A stretch of 64,000 nucleotides of DNA from Ignavibacteriota bacterium (GTDB lineage: Bacteria > Bacteroidota > Ignavibacteria > Ignavibacteriales > Melioribacteraceae): assembly GCA_016716225.1 (NCBI GenBank), contig JADJWT010000001.1, positions 1,178,001-1,242,000 of the forward strand, written 5' to 3'. Both the position numbers and the translations under genes were made by a program. This document shows, in pieces, positions 1 to 9,235 of this stretch. Numbering within the stretch: position 1 is the first letter of the stretch; every line of letters begins with the position of its first letter. The notes under the pieces are model-generated. The model was not told where the DNA came from and did not search any database. It saw nothing but the letters and a program-made list of their open reading frames with translations.

Positions 1-1
1 A

Positions 2-3000
2 ATGTCTGCTTCAGTAATAAAGATTGATGATGATGATTGTATTCTTTCAATCACTAGAGATATTACCGAAAGAAAAAATGTTGAACAAAATCTAAAAGTT
101 AGTGAACAAAATTACGAACAAATTATCCATGGTATGCTGGATATGGTTTTCGTAATTAATATGAATGGTGAAATAGTTGATGCAAATGATTCGGCATTAG
201 AAACATTGGGTTATACAAAAGATGAAATGCTCAAATTACATGTAACCGATTTTGATTCTTCGCTGAAGCGTGAAGAAATTCAAGAATTGATTGAAAAACT
301 TCCATCTGAAAAAATTCAATTTTTTGAAACAATTCATTTAACAAAAAATAACAAATTAATTCCGGTTGAAATTCAATCAACTATAATTACGTATCATGGA
401 GAAAAAGCAATTTTAAGTATTGCAAGAAATATTTCTAAAAGAAAAAAGGCGGAAGAAAAACTTAAAATAAGTGAAGAAAATTTAAAAACATTTTTCAATA
501 ATGTTGATTTACTGATTTTCATTCTTGATGAAAATGGAAATATTATTGAAATAAATAATACAGTTGAGGAAAGATTAGGATACAAAAAAGAAGAATTGCT
601 TAACAAAACAGTTTTGGCAGTTCATCCGCCAGAAAAAGAAAAAGAAGTTTTGGAAATTGTTAGAGAAATGCTGGAAGGATATCGAGAAATTTGTCCAATT
701 CCGTTATTAACAAAATCCGGAAAATATATTCCCGTTGAAACCACTGTTAAAAAAGGTACTTGGAACGAAAAACCAGCATTTTTTGGAATTACAAAAGATA
801 TTTCAAAATTAAAATTATCCGAAGATAAATTTGCAAAAGCATTTCATAATAATCCCGCAATAAGCGGCTTTAGTGATTTGAAAACCGGGAAATATATTGA
901 AGTAAACAAAACTTTTTATAATAAACTCGGATATTCTCCCGAAGAAGTAATTGGAAAACGTGCTTCAGAAGTTGTAAAATTAGATTTTGATTTTAGAGAT
1001 AAAACTCTTGATGAGTTAAAGAAAAATAAATTTGTTGAAAATGTAGAATCCGTAATTCACAAAAAAGACGGAACTCCGCTCGATGTTTTGTTAACCGCAG
1101 AAATTGTAGACATTGAAGATAAAACATACAACTTCACAACTGCTGTTGATATTACCGAACTTAAAAAATCTCAAAATAATTTAGTAATTAGTGAAGAAAA
1201 CCTGAAAACTTTTTTCCACACAGTAGATTCTTTTGTATTCATTTTAGATGAAAATAAAAATATTATAGAAGTAAACGAAACCGTTGAAAATAGATTGGGT
1301 TTTAACCGAAACGAATTATTTAACAAAAATATTACTTTTGTTCATCCGAAGAATAGAGAAAAAGAAGTAATTGTTAAAATTGATGAAATGCTTGATGGCA
1401 CAAGAAAAGAATGTTTGGTTCCTTTATTAACAAAAGATAAAAAAATAATTCAAGTTGAAACACACGTTGTAAAGGGAATTTGGAATGCCAAACCGGCAAT
1501 TTTTGAAATTAGCAAAGATATTTCTGATTTAATTGTTTCCGAGCAAAAATTTGCAAGAGCATTTCATAATAATCCCGCAATTTCTGGATTGGCTGAATTT
1601 GATACCGGAAAAATTATTGAAGTAAATAAAACCTTTTATGATAAACTTGGATTTCTTCCTGAAGAAATTCTTGGGAAAGATGTAGAAACATTAGAAATAT
1701 TTGATAAAGATTTTTTAAGAACTACGAATGATCTAATATTTAACTCTAGTAGTTATCTTAAAAATATTGAAACATTATTATTTACTAAATCCAAAAAACC
1801 AATTTATGTAATCTTATCTGCCGAAGTTATAGAAATTGAAGATAAAAAATATATTTATGCATTTGCATTGGATATAACCGAAAGAAAACTTCACGAAAAA
1901 GAAATTCAGCAAAGCCAAGAACGTTACCACAAATTTTTTGAAGATGATTTAACTGCCGATTTTCTTATTTCTCCAAACGGAGAAATGTTGGATTGTAATC
2001 CTGCATTTATAAAAATGTTAGGATTTAAAACATTAGAAGAATCATTACGCACAAATTTTAATTCACTTTTTTCATCAAACAAAAGTTATAATGAATTTAT
2101 AAAAACAATTGGAAAGATGAAAAAACTTTACAATTATGAATTAAAACTAAAACGTAAAGATGGAAAAGGAATTTTTGTTGTTGGAAATATAATCAGTGAA
2201 TTTGATGAAGAAGGAACTTTGTTTCAGTATAAAGGTTATTTAAGAGACGTTACAGATTCCAAAATGATTGAACAGCAATTGGAAAAGTACAGAATTCATC
2301 TTGAAGATTTAGTGAAAAAAAGAACTGAATTATTAGAAAATGAAATCACAAGAAGAATTAAAGCAGAAACAAAAGTTAAGTCGGCATTAGAAAAAGAGAG
2401 AGAATTAAATCAACTTAAATCAACTTTTATGTCAACAGTTTCTCACGAATTCAGAACTCCGCTAACTTCAATTTATTCTTCTGTTGAACTTATCGAACGA
2501 TATTCTGATAAGTGGGAAAAAAGTAAAACATTCGATCATTACAAAAGAATTAAAAATTCAATTGAGCATTTAACTCAAATGCTTGAAGAAGTATTAAAAC
2601 TTAACAGAAGTGAAAATAGTAAAATTGTTTTTAATCCTGAAAATACCGAGCTAGAAATTTTCTGCAAAAACATTGCAAAAGATTTTGAACCAATTTTGGC
2701 AAACGAACAAAAATTAAATTTCAGTTTTACGCTTAAACAAAAAAATTATTTTGTTGATAGAAGTCTGCTTAAAATTATTTTAAGCAATTTAATATCTAAC
2801 GCAGTAAAGTTTTCTCCGCAAAATGGCGAAATAGATTTTGAAATTTCCGAACAAAAAAGTAAAATTAAATTTATAATTAAAGATAGAGGAATTGGAATTT
2901 CTGAAGTTGATATAGAAAAAATATTCAATCCGTTTTACAGATCAAACAAAGTTTCAACCATTGCCGGCAGTGGTTTGGGGCTTTCAATTGCAAAAAGCTA

Positions 3001-3094
3001 TGTAGAAATTCACAAAGGTAAAATAGAAGTTGAAAGTAAATTAAACAAAGGAACAACATTCACACTTTTAATTCCTAAAAAAAATGCAAAGTAA
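2..3094 (+). CDS. Multi-PAS sensor histidine kinase, 5' end outside window
   Basis: A cytoplasmic-looking sensor kinase of at least 1030 residues. The first visible residues (ILSITRDITERK) are the tail of a PAS/PAC domain, so the true start lies left of the window and the ATG at 2 is probably internal. Five further PAS domains follow, at about residues 35-148, 158-272, 277-390, 398-512 and 517-636, then a sixth at 650-765. A coiled coil at 765-808 leads to HisKA with the phospho-acceptor His815 in SHEFRTP. The HATPase has its N box (NLISNAVKFSP), G1 (DRGIGIS) and G2 (GSGLGLSIA). No membrane segment is visible. Domains 158-390 and 397-636 are a duplicated pair. A REC-LytTR regulator starts 12 bp downstream and is the likely partner. 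The ligand cannot be told from sequence. Confidence 0.95.
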   Translation: MSASVIKIDDDDCILSITRDITERKNVEQNLKVSEQNYEQIIHGMLDMVFVINMNGEIVDANDSALETLGYTKDEMLKLHVTDFDSSLKREEIQELIEKLPSEKIQFFETIHLTKNNKLIPVEIQSTIITYHGEKAILSIARNISKRKKAEEKLKISEENLKTFFNNVDLLIFILDENGNIIEINNTVEERLGYKKEELLNKTVLAVHPPEKEKEVLEIVREMLEGYREICPIPLLTKSGKYIPVETTVKKGTWNEKPAFFGITKDISKLKLSEDKFAKAFHNNPAISGFSDLKTGKYIEVNKTFYNKLGYSPEEVIGKRASEVVKLDFDFRDKTLDELKKNKFVENVESVIHKKDGTPLDVLLTAEIVDIEDKTYNFTTAVDITELKKSQNNLVISEENLKTFFHTVDSFVFILDENKNIIEVNETVENRLGFNRNELFNKNITFVHPKNREKEVIVKIDEMLDGTRKECLVPLLTKDKKIIQVETHVVKGIWNAKPAIFEISKDISDLIVSEQKFARAFHNNPAISGLAEFDTGKIIEVNKTFYDKLGFLPEEILGKDVETLEIFDKDFLRTTNDLIFNSSSYLKNIETLLFTKSKKPIYVILSAEVIEIEDKKYIYAFALDITERKLHEKEIQQSQERYHKFFEDDLTADFLISPNGEMLDCNPAFIKMLGFKTLEESLRTNFNSLFSSNKSYNEFIKTIGKMKKLYNYELKLKRKDGKGIFVVGNIISEFDEEGTLFQYKGYLRDVTDSKMIEQQLEKYRIHLEDLVKKRTELLENEITRRIKAETKVKSALEKERELNQLKSTFMSTVSHEFRTPLTSIYSSVELIERYSDKWEKSKTFDHYKRIKNSIEHLTQMLEEVLKLNRSENSKIVFNPENTELEIFCKNIAKDFEPILANEQKLNFSFTLKQKNYFVDRSLLKIILSNLISNAVKFSPQNGEIDFEISEQKSKIKFIIKDRGIGISEVDIEKIFNPFYRSNKVSTIAGSGLGLSIAKSYVEIHKGKIEVESKLNKGTTFTLLIPKKNAK

Positions 3095-3106
3095 AAATTA
3101 ATTTTT

Positions 3107-3862
3107 ATGAAATCGAAAATTTTAATTATTGAAGATGATTTAGTTTTATCAAATAATTTAAGCACGCTTTTAATTGAAGAAGGATTTGAAGTTTTTCATG
3201 CAGAAAATGGTGAAATAGGAATTCTTAAAGCAATTAAAGACCAACCGGATTTAATAATTTGCGATATTATGATGACCGGAATTGACGGTTTTGAAGTAAA
3301 AAAAGTTTTAAATGAAAATGAAAACACTTTTGATATTCCTCTCATATTTCTTACTGCAAAAGCAGAAATTGCCGATCTGCGGAAAGGAATGGATTTAGGC
3401 GCCGAAGATTATTTATTCAAACCGTATAAAGCTGAAGAACTTTTAGAAATAATTAATTTAAGAATTGAAAAGAAAAGAAAAATTATTGCAAAAGTTGTTG
3501 ATAAACAAACAACAGAATTTGGTAGCTCACAAAGCAAAGATTCAATATTTGTAAATATTGGAACAGAATATAAAATTATTAAATTTACATCAATTAAAGC
3601 AATTCTTGCAAGTAATCAATACAGCAACATACTTTTGGATAATAACAAAACAATTCTGATAAGAAAATCTCTCGGCGAGTGGGAAAAAATATTACCAAAA
3701 AGAATTTTTATGCGTATTCATAGATCAACAATAATTAACACTGATTTTATTACTAGGATTGAAAAATTTAATACAAATATGTTAAAAGTTTTTCTACAAA
3801 ACGATGAAGAGCCATATCTGATAAGCCGAAGGAACGCCTCAAATTTAAAAGCAAAGTTTTAA
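3107..3862 (+). CDS. LytTR-family response regulator
   Basis: A 251-residue response regulator. The receiver domain (residues 1-125) has the acidic pair Glu9/Asp10/Asp11, the phospho-acceptor Asp53 (CDIMM), the Thr of FLTAK and the Lys of FKPYK. After a short linker comes a LytTR DNA-binding domain (about 148-251) with the typical RIHRSTIIN and SRRNASNLK segments. LytTR regulators bind direct repeats upstream of target genes. It lies 12 bp after the multi-PAS kinase on the same strand, so the two are most likely one operon and a cognate pair. The target genes are unknown; the downstream signalling genes are plausible candidates. Confidence 0.93.
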   Translation: MKSKILIIEDDLVLSNNLSTLLIEEGFEVFHAENGEIGILKAIKDQPDLIICDIMMTGIDGFEVKKVLNENENTFDIPLIFLTAKAEIADLRKGMDLGAEDYLFKPYKAEELLEIINLRIEKKRKIIAKVVDKQTTEFGSSQSKDSIFVNIGTEYKIIKFTSIKAILASNQYSNILLDNNKTILIRKSLGEWEKILPKRIFMRIHRSTIINTDFITRIEKFNTNMLKVFLQNDEEPYLISRRNASNLKAKF

Positions 3863-4191
3863 AATATCTTAAAAATTTAATTTTGAGTGTCTTTTCAAAA
3901 AGTAATTCTACATGACAGAAATAAAAATTGTCATTTCGACCAAAGGGAGAAATCTCAGAAATTATTAGTGAGATCTCTCAATCACTTTGTTCCTTCGAGA
4001 TGACAAATGTACGTCAATTCGATTCCGATGTTTTTATTGGAAGAGAAATCTCAATCAAAATATGATAGAGATAATTTTTGAGGATAAACTTTCTAAATCT
4101 TATCCAACCAAAACAAAATTTAACCATTTACAACAAATTTTATTGAAACACTAATTCGATTCTCGATATTAGCTAATAAATTTATTTTTTT
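3863..4191 (+). other. Intergenic region with palindromic repeat
   Basis: This 329-bp stretch between the LytTR regulator and the REC-kinase gene carries no credible reading frame. Its left half holds the 77-bp palindromic element listed at 3929-4005. A related module follows at about 4019-4056 (gattccgatgttttt, then gagaaatctca). The right half is plain AT-rich DNA with no Shine-Dalgarno before the ATG at 4192. Confidence 0.6.
3929..4005. repeat. Palindromic dispersed repeat, copy 1
   Basis: A 77-bp element bounded by near-perfect inverted ends: TGTCATTTCGA at 3929-3939 and TCGAGATGACA at 3995-4005 (one mismatch when folded). Inside it are GAGAAATCTC-like and GAGATCTCTC-like blocks. A second, diverged copy sits at 29885-29975 with the same ends and the same GTTCCTTCGA block before the right end. 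It lies between genes and would fold into a long hairpin, so it may be a MITE/REP-type element or an RNA structure. No transposase is nearby. Confidence 0.75.
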
Positions 4192-5259
4192 ATGGATACA
4201 ATTTTAGTAGTCGAAGACGAAACCCACGTAAGAAATAACATTATTGAACTTCTAACATATGAAGGTTACAAATGTTTGGAAGCTCAAGATGGATTAAACG
4301 CAATCTCAATTTTAAAAAATGAATTGCCGGATTTGATTTTGACTGATTTAATCATGCCAAAAATTAATGGTTTTGAGTTTTTTAAAATGCTTAAAACAAT
4401 GGGATTGGAAAAAAGCATTCCGTTTATTTTTCTAACAGCAAGAACAGATGTTGAATCCATGCATTACGCAATGCAGCTTGGCGCTGATGATTATATTGTA
4501 AAACCATACAAAGCCGATGAACTTATTCAAAGAATTAAAACAAGATTATGGAAACAAAAATTAATTGATGATAATTTTGACAAACTTAAAACAAGCATTT
4601 CACTTTATGTTCCACACGAATTAAGAACTCCTCTAATTGCAATTTTAGGTTATACACAAATGCTTTTAGATGATTATAATGAAATTTCCGATGACGATAA
4701 AAAAGAAATGATTCATTCAGTTTATAGTTCCGGATTAAGAATTCACAACAGAATAGAAAAGTTTGTTAACTATACGGAATATAAACTTGGCACAAAAAAT
4801 ATCGGGAAAAATCTTGATCTTGAATTTGTTAATCCAGCTAAACAAAACTGTCTGCAAAAAATTCAAAAATGTTTTGATTGTAAAGACAGAATAAATGATA
4901 TACAAATTAATTTTCAACCGGCAAAATTAAATATTGAAGAAAGAGATTTTGAAATTATGATGCAAGAAATAATTGAAAATGCATGCAGATATTCACCAGC
5001 GGGAACTCCAATTGATATTTACGGAACTACTAACAATCATAACTACGTTGTAAGTGTTAAAAATATTGGAGAAGGATTATCAATACAAAATATTCATGAG
5101 TTCTCTGTAACAAATTCAAACTACAATAGAAAGGAAAACGGTTTGGGTTTATCAATTGTTGATATGATTGTAAAATTATACAATATTCAATTAGAAATAA
5201 TTTCTAAAAATAATCAAGTAAGCATCAATTTAAAATTCCCTCAGATTAATATTAATTAG
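4192..5259 (+). CDS. Response regulator-histidine kinase fusion (REC-HisKA-HATPase)
   Basis: A 355-residue soluble hybrid with the receiver in front of the kinase. The receiver (1-122) has Asp52 (TDLIMP), Thr in FLTART and Lys in VKPYK. The HisKA domain carries His142 in PHELRTP and is followed by an HATPase with an N box (ENACRYSPAG) and a G2 motif (ENGLGLSI). The G1 box reads NIGEG, where the usual first residue is Asp, so adenine binding may be weakened. REC-first kinases usually act as relays that receive phosphate from another kinase. The upstream multi-PAS kinase is a possible donor. There is no transmembrane segment and no clear Shine-Dalgarno before the ATG. Confidence 0.9.
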   Translation: MDTILVVEDETHVRNNIIELLTYEGYKCLEAQDGLNAISILKNELPDLILTDLIMPKINGFEFFKMLKTMGLEKSIPFIFLTARTDVESMHYAMQLGADDYIVKPYKADELIQRIKTRLWKQKLIDDNFDKLKTSISLYVPHELRTPLIAILGYTQMLLDDYNEISDDDKKEMIHSVYSSGLRIHNRIEKFVNYTEYKLGTKNIGKNLDLEFVNPAKQNCLQKIQKCFDCKDRINDIQINFQPAKLNIEERDFEIMMQEIIENACRYSPAGTPIDIYGTTNNHNYVVSVKNIGEGLSIQNIHEFSVTNSNYNRKENGLGLSIVDMIVKLYNIQLEIISKNNQVSINLKFPQININ

Positions 5260-5406
5260 CAAAAATATTTATTCATTTACATCAAAAAAAAACCGCTTAC
5301 AACAAAATTCCTTAATCAAATAATTACACTTCCGAAGATTTACCATAGAAAAAAATTATAAATCAAAATTATATCTGAATTATTCTTAAGAATTAAGGGA
5401 GTTCTC

Positions 5407-7494
5407 ATGTTAAACAATCTAAAAATTGGCGTCCGACTTGGATTAGGATTCGGTGTTACTGTATTGTTATTAGGAATTGTAATATTTTCGGGATTAAGCA
5501 GTTTATCTTCTGTTAATGAAAACGTAACACTAATTGTGGAAGACCGATTTCCCAAAACAGTTCAAGCAAATGAAATGATTAATGTTGTAAATGATAATGC
5601 ACGAGCGATAAGAAATTTACTTTTAAGGAAAGATGAAGCAACAAAAGAAGATTCTTACAAAAGATTCCAGCATGCAAAAGAAGTAGTTGATAAAAACACA
5701 GAAATTTTTGAAAGAACAATTACAACAGAAGAAGGTAAAAAACTACTTGCAAAACTTAATGATGTTAGAAAAAATGAATATTTCCCAATTCGTGAAAAAG
5801 TATTAAAAGAATATGATGCCGGAAATTATGAATTAGCAACAGAAATGTTATTTAAAGAATTTAGAATTGCTCAAAATGATTATTTTGATGCAATTGCAGA
5901 TTTAATTGCTTACCAAAACGAACTTGTAGAAATTGGTGCAGAAGAAGTTCACGAAGCGTATAATTCTTCTATTCTTTTGTTATCAATTATTGGCGCCGCA
6001 TCACTTTTATTTGTAATTGTTTTTGCTTGGTTTTTAACCAAAGGAATTGTTAAACCGGTTTCAATAGTTAAAGAAGGTATGACAAATCTTGAGAAAGTTT
6101 GTATTACAAATTTAGGCAATGGTTTGATGGGAGTTTCAAAAGGTGATTTGAGTCTAAAGGTTAATAAAATGACCACACACATTGATGTTAATTCAAAAGA
6201 TGAAATTGGAGAAATGGCAAAAGTATTTAATTCAATGTTAAGTAAAGCTCATGCTGGAATTGATGCTTACGAAGTTGTAAGAGAAAAAATAAGTGATTTA
6301 TCAAGAGAAGCAACAAAATTAATTGATGATGCAAAAGATGGAAAATTAGATAATAGAGGAGATGAAGATAAATTTCAAGGAGCATATAAAGAAATTATAG
6401 GCGGATTTAATGAGGTGTTAGATGCAGTCATTTTACCAGTAAAAGATGGTACTGAAGTTTTGGAAAAAATGGCCGGGGGAGATCTAACATCTCGTGTATT
6501 AAAAGATTATAAAGGCGATCATCAAAAAATTAAAGATAGTATAAATACGCTTGGTGATTCATTGGAAAATGTACTTACTGAAATCAGCGATGCTGTTGCC
6601 GCTACAGCAAGTGCCGCAAATCAAATTTCTTCAAGTGCGGAAGAATTAGCCGCCGGTTCGCAAGAACAAAGTTCACAAACTTCCGAAGTTGCAACAGCAG
6701 TTGAACAAATGGTTGCAACAATTACACAAACAACACAACATGTTGTTGGAACAAATGATGCAGCGAAAACTGCGGGTACTCTTGCTAATTCCGGAAAAGG
6801 TGTAATTGAAGATACCATAAATGTAATGAAAAGAATTGAAGAAGTTGTAAGCGATTCTTCCAAAATAATTTCTGAACTAGGTGAAAGCAGCGGACAAATT
6901 GGTGAAATTGTGCAAGTAATTAATGATATAGCAGATCAAACAAATTTACTTGCACTTAATGCCGCAATTGAAGCTGCACGCGCCGGTGAACAAGGTAGAG
7001 GTTTTGCGGTTGTAGCGGATGAAGTAAGAAAATTAGCTGAAAGAACAACAACAGCTACAAATGAAATTGAAGAAATGGTAACTAAAATTCAGAAGAACAG
7101 CCAAAATGCGGTTGAAGCAATAACCAAAGGAAATAGTGAAGTAAGTATAGGTATGGTTGAAGCTGTAAAAGCTGGAACATCAATGGAGCAAATTGTAAAA
7201 TCATCAAATGAAGTATTGGATATTTCAAGTCAAGTTGCAACAGCAAGCGAAGAACAATCTGCTACCGCCGAACAAATAAGTAAAAGTATAAATGGAATTA
7301 ATACAGTAGCACAAGAATCGGCAATTGGGATTCAGCAAGTTGCCGGAGCAGCAAATGATTTAAGTCAGCTTGCAGAAAAACTTCAAGATTTGGTTTCTCA
7401 ATTTAAACTTGATGATAGAAGATCGAGAGAAGTTGTGCAAGCCCAAGTTAAAAAGCCAGTATTCAAGAAAAAATTATCACTTGTTAACAGATAA
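5407..7494 (+). CDS. Methyl-accepting chemotaxis protein
   Basis: A 695-residue chemoreceptor. Membrane segment 1 (about 11-33) and segment 2 (about 188-210) flank a periplasmic four-helix-bundle sensor (35-187). A long HAMP-like stretch (about 211-395) with at least two HAMP-type units precedes the cytoplasmic signalling hairpin. The highly conserved tip (about 505-545) contains IADQTNLLALNAAIEAARAG and GRGFAVVADEVRKLAERT, the region that contacts CheW and CheA. No C-terminal pentapeptide for methyltransferase tethering is visible. CheW starts 15 bp later on the same strand, but no CheA, CheR or CheB is in the window. The ligand is unknown. It could serve swimming, gliding or pilus motility, or a non-motility chemosensory output. 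Confidence 0.96.
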   Translation: MLNNLKIGVRLGLGFGVTVLLLGIVIFSGLSSLSSVNENVTLIVEDRFPKTVQANEMINVVNDNARAIRNLLLRKDEATKEDSYKRFQHAKEVVDKNTEIFERTITTEEGKKLLAKLNDVRKNEYFPIREKVLKEYDAGNYELATEMLFKEFRIAQNDYFDAIADLIAYQNELVEIGAEEVHEAYNSSILLLSIIGAASLLFVIVFAWFLTKGIVKPVSIVKEGMTNLEKVCITNLGNGLMGVSKGDLSLKVNKMTTHIDVNSKDEIGEMAKVFNSMLSKAHAGIDAYEVVREKISDLSREATKLIDDAKDGKLDNRGDEDKFQGAYKEIIGGFNEVLDAVILPVKDGTEVLEKMAGGDLTSRVLKDYKGDHQKIKDSINTLGDSLENVLTEISDAVAATASAANQISSSAEELAAGSQEQSSQTSEVATAVEQMVATITQTTQHVVGTNDAAKTAGTLANSGKGVIEDTINVMKRIEEVVSDSSKIISELGESSGQIGEIVQVINDIADQTNLLALNAAIEAARAGEQGRGFAVVADEVRKLAERTTTATNEIEEMVTKIQKNSQNAVEAITKGNSEVSIGMVEAVKAGTSMEQIVKSSNEVLDISSQVATASEEQSATAEQISKSINGINTVAQESAIGIQQVAGAANDLSQLAEKLQDLVSQFKLDDRRSREVVQAQVKKPVFKKKLSLVNR

Positions 7495-7509
7495 GAAAAC
7501 GGAAAAAAA

Positions 7510-7974
7510 ATGAGCGAAGAAATAATAATAAGTGAAGATACCGAATTACTTCAATTAGTTGGATTTAAATTAGGCGAAGAAGAATTTGGGATAGATATAA
7601 TAAATGTAAATGAAATAATTAAAATGCAAAAAGTAACATCAATTCCAAACGCTCCGGCAGATATTTTGGGAATTGTAAATATAAGAGGAAAAATAATTGC
7701 GGTTGTTGATACTCGTTTAAAACTTAACATGCATACAAAAGATTATGATAATGAAACGAGAATAATAATTGTGGAATTCAATAATAAATCAATAGGGTTT
7801 ATTGTTGATGAAGTTACCGAAGTCTTAAGAATTCCGAAAAATATTCTTAAAGATGTTCCGGATATTGTTTCAACGGAAATGAATACAGATTATATTAAAT
7901 CAATTGCAAGTATTGAAAATAAAATTGTAATTCTTCTTGATCTAAAAAAATTGTTGTACGGAATTGAAATTTAA
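7510..7974 (+). CDS. cheW: Chemotaxis coupling protein CheW
   Basis: A 154-residue CheW-domain protein covering almost its whole length. Family features include FKLGEEEFGIDIINVNEI near the start, the IPNAPADILGIVNIRGKI segment and the FIVDEVTEVLRI segment. CheW bridges chemoreceptors to the CheA kinase at the inner face of the membrane. It lies 15 bp downstream of the chemoreceptor gene and is almost certainly co-transcribed. The kinase must be encoded elsewhere. The sequence is free-standing CheW, not a CheV, since there is no receiver domain. Confidence 0.95.
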   Translation: MSEEIIISEDTELLQLVGFKLGEEEFGIDIINVNEIIKMQKVTSIPNAPADILGIVNIRGKIIAVVDTRLKLNMHTKDYDNETRIIIVEFNNKSIGFIVDEVTEVLRIPKNILKDVPDIVSTEMNTDYIKSIASIENKIVILLDLKKLLYGIEI

Positions 7975-8201
7975 ATTTTACAAAATTTAGAAATATTTGG
8001 AAAATAGTTTAATTATGTAATTATGTTGAGGACCGAGGATGAAAATTTGAAATCAGATGTGAGATTTCATTCATGGTTAAATTATTAGTTTATGTTTTAT
8101 GATTTCCAATTGTTTCTGAAAAAACAAGTCAATTTTTGCATAAATTATAATATCTGGTTAATTTGGTGGCAATAATTTTGCGAAATTGACATAATAAAGG
8201 G

Positions 8202-8229
8202 AGCCAGAAGTTAATGGTTAATTCTGGCT
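8202..8229 (-). terminator. Intrinsic terminator overlapping the end of the barrel gene
   Basis: An inverted repeat pairs AGCCAGAA (8202-8209) with TTCTGGCT (8222-8229) around a 12-base loop. Read on the minus strand it is followed by CCCTTTATTATG, a modest U-tract. The stop codon of the minus-strand gene (8211-8213) lies inside the loop and the first arm is made of its last sense codons. The hairpin would end the kinase/regulator/coiled-coil/barrel operon. Confidence 0.65.
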
Positions 8230-9233
8230 TCCATTCCAATCAATAAATTAAGACCCCGAAACTTATAATCCTTTACAAATAAATCATCATTAAAATAGCT
8301 CAATTTTAAATAAGGTTTAAAATTTGTATTCATTGAGTACATAAATCGCAATGCAATTTGATTTTCACTTTTTGATGGAATGAAAAAAACAGAACTTTCT
8401 TTGTTGAATGAATTAGTAAATTTTAAATTTCTGAGTATATAATCAACAAAAAGAAAAAGTGATAAATTTTCACTTATATAAGTTCCAGCAATAAATTCTA
8501 ATTGATGTTCAAAAGAAGGATACAGAGTGCTATTTGAAGAATAAAATAAAAATTTATAATTCAAATTTAAAAGAATATTTTTGTAGTTAGTTATTTTTAT
8601 TTGCGGACCAAAATTCCAGCCATTTATTGAAATATTATTATTTGAACTTAATTCATCATTAACTGAAAAATTCTGAACTAAAAATCCATATTCCAGTGAG
8701 AAAAAATTACTAAATGAATTTAATGTTGATAAATCAATAAAAATCAAATCATAATAAACATTTTTTTGTAATTCCAAATTTTGATTTGAATATCCTAAAA
8801 ATAAACCTACCGGAAAACCACCAAATTGAAAATCAGCACCTCCAATCAGTGTAAAAATATTGAAAGAAGAAAAAACCGAATTATAATTATAAGAATTGTA
8901 ATTATAATTCAGCAAGCCCTTCCAAGTTACATTTTTTGTTTGATAAAGGTAATTTCCGTTTGTGTTTAACTTAAAAGTGTAAACACTGCTTTTGTAAAAA
9001 TCAGTTCCGGCTCGAATTAAAATTGATGATTCAGAAGAATCATGCAAATAAGAATATTTTAAAAATCCAGCCGCACGATTCATTAAGCTCACATTATTCT
9101 CGAAATTCCTCACACTATCAGAGTAAATTCCAGACTCCAAATTTAATTTTAAATCAAATTGCGAAACAGTTTGAGAGGAAGAAAAAAATAAAAAAAATAT
9201 AATAAGACTTGTGGTTCCACTAAATAATTTCAT
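8211..9233 (-). CDS. Exported probable outer-membrane beta-barrel protein
   Basis: A 340-residue protein with an N-terminal signal peptide (about 1-25, hydrophobic IIFFLFFSSS, likely cleaved near TVSQF). The remainder is rich in Tyr, Phe, Asn and Ser with alternating hydrophobic and polar residues, typical of amphipathic strands of an outer-membrane barrel. The C-terminus (LLIGMEARINH) is not a classic Phe-ending strand. I do not recognise a named family. It is the last gene of a four-gene leftward operon (kinase, sigma-54 activator, coiled-coil protein, barrel), 2 bp after the coiled-coil gene. The context suggests an envelope role controlled by that two-component pair. Confidence 0.8.
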   Translation of the reverse strand: MKLFSGTTSLIIFFLFFSSSQTVSQFDLKLNLESGIYSDSVRNFENNVSLMNRAAGFLKYSYLHDSSESSILIRAGTDFYKSSVYTFKLNTNGNYLYQTKNVTWKGLLNYNYNSYNYNSVFSSFNIFTLIGGADFQFGGFPVGLFLGYSNQNLELQKNVYYDLIFIDLSTLNSFSNFFSLEYGFLVQNFSVNDELSSNNNISINGWNFGPQIKITNYKNILLNLNYKFLFYSSNSTLYPSFEHQLEFIAGTYISENLSLFLFVDYILRNLKFTNSFNKESSVFFIPSKSENQIALRFMYSMNTNFKPYLKLSYFNDDLFVKDYKFRGLNLLIGMEARINH

Positions 9234-9235
9234 AA

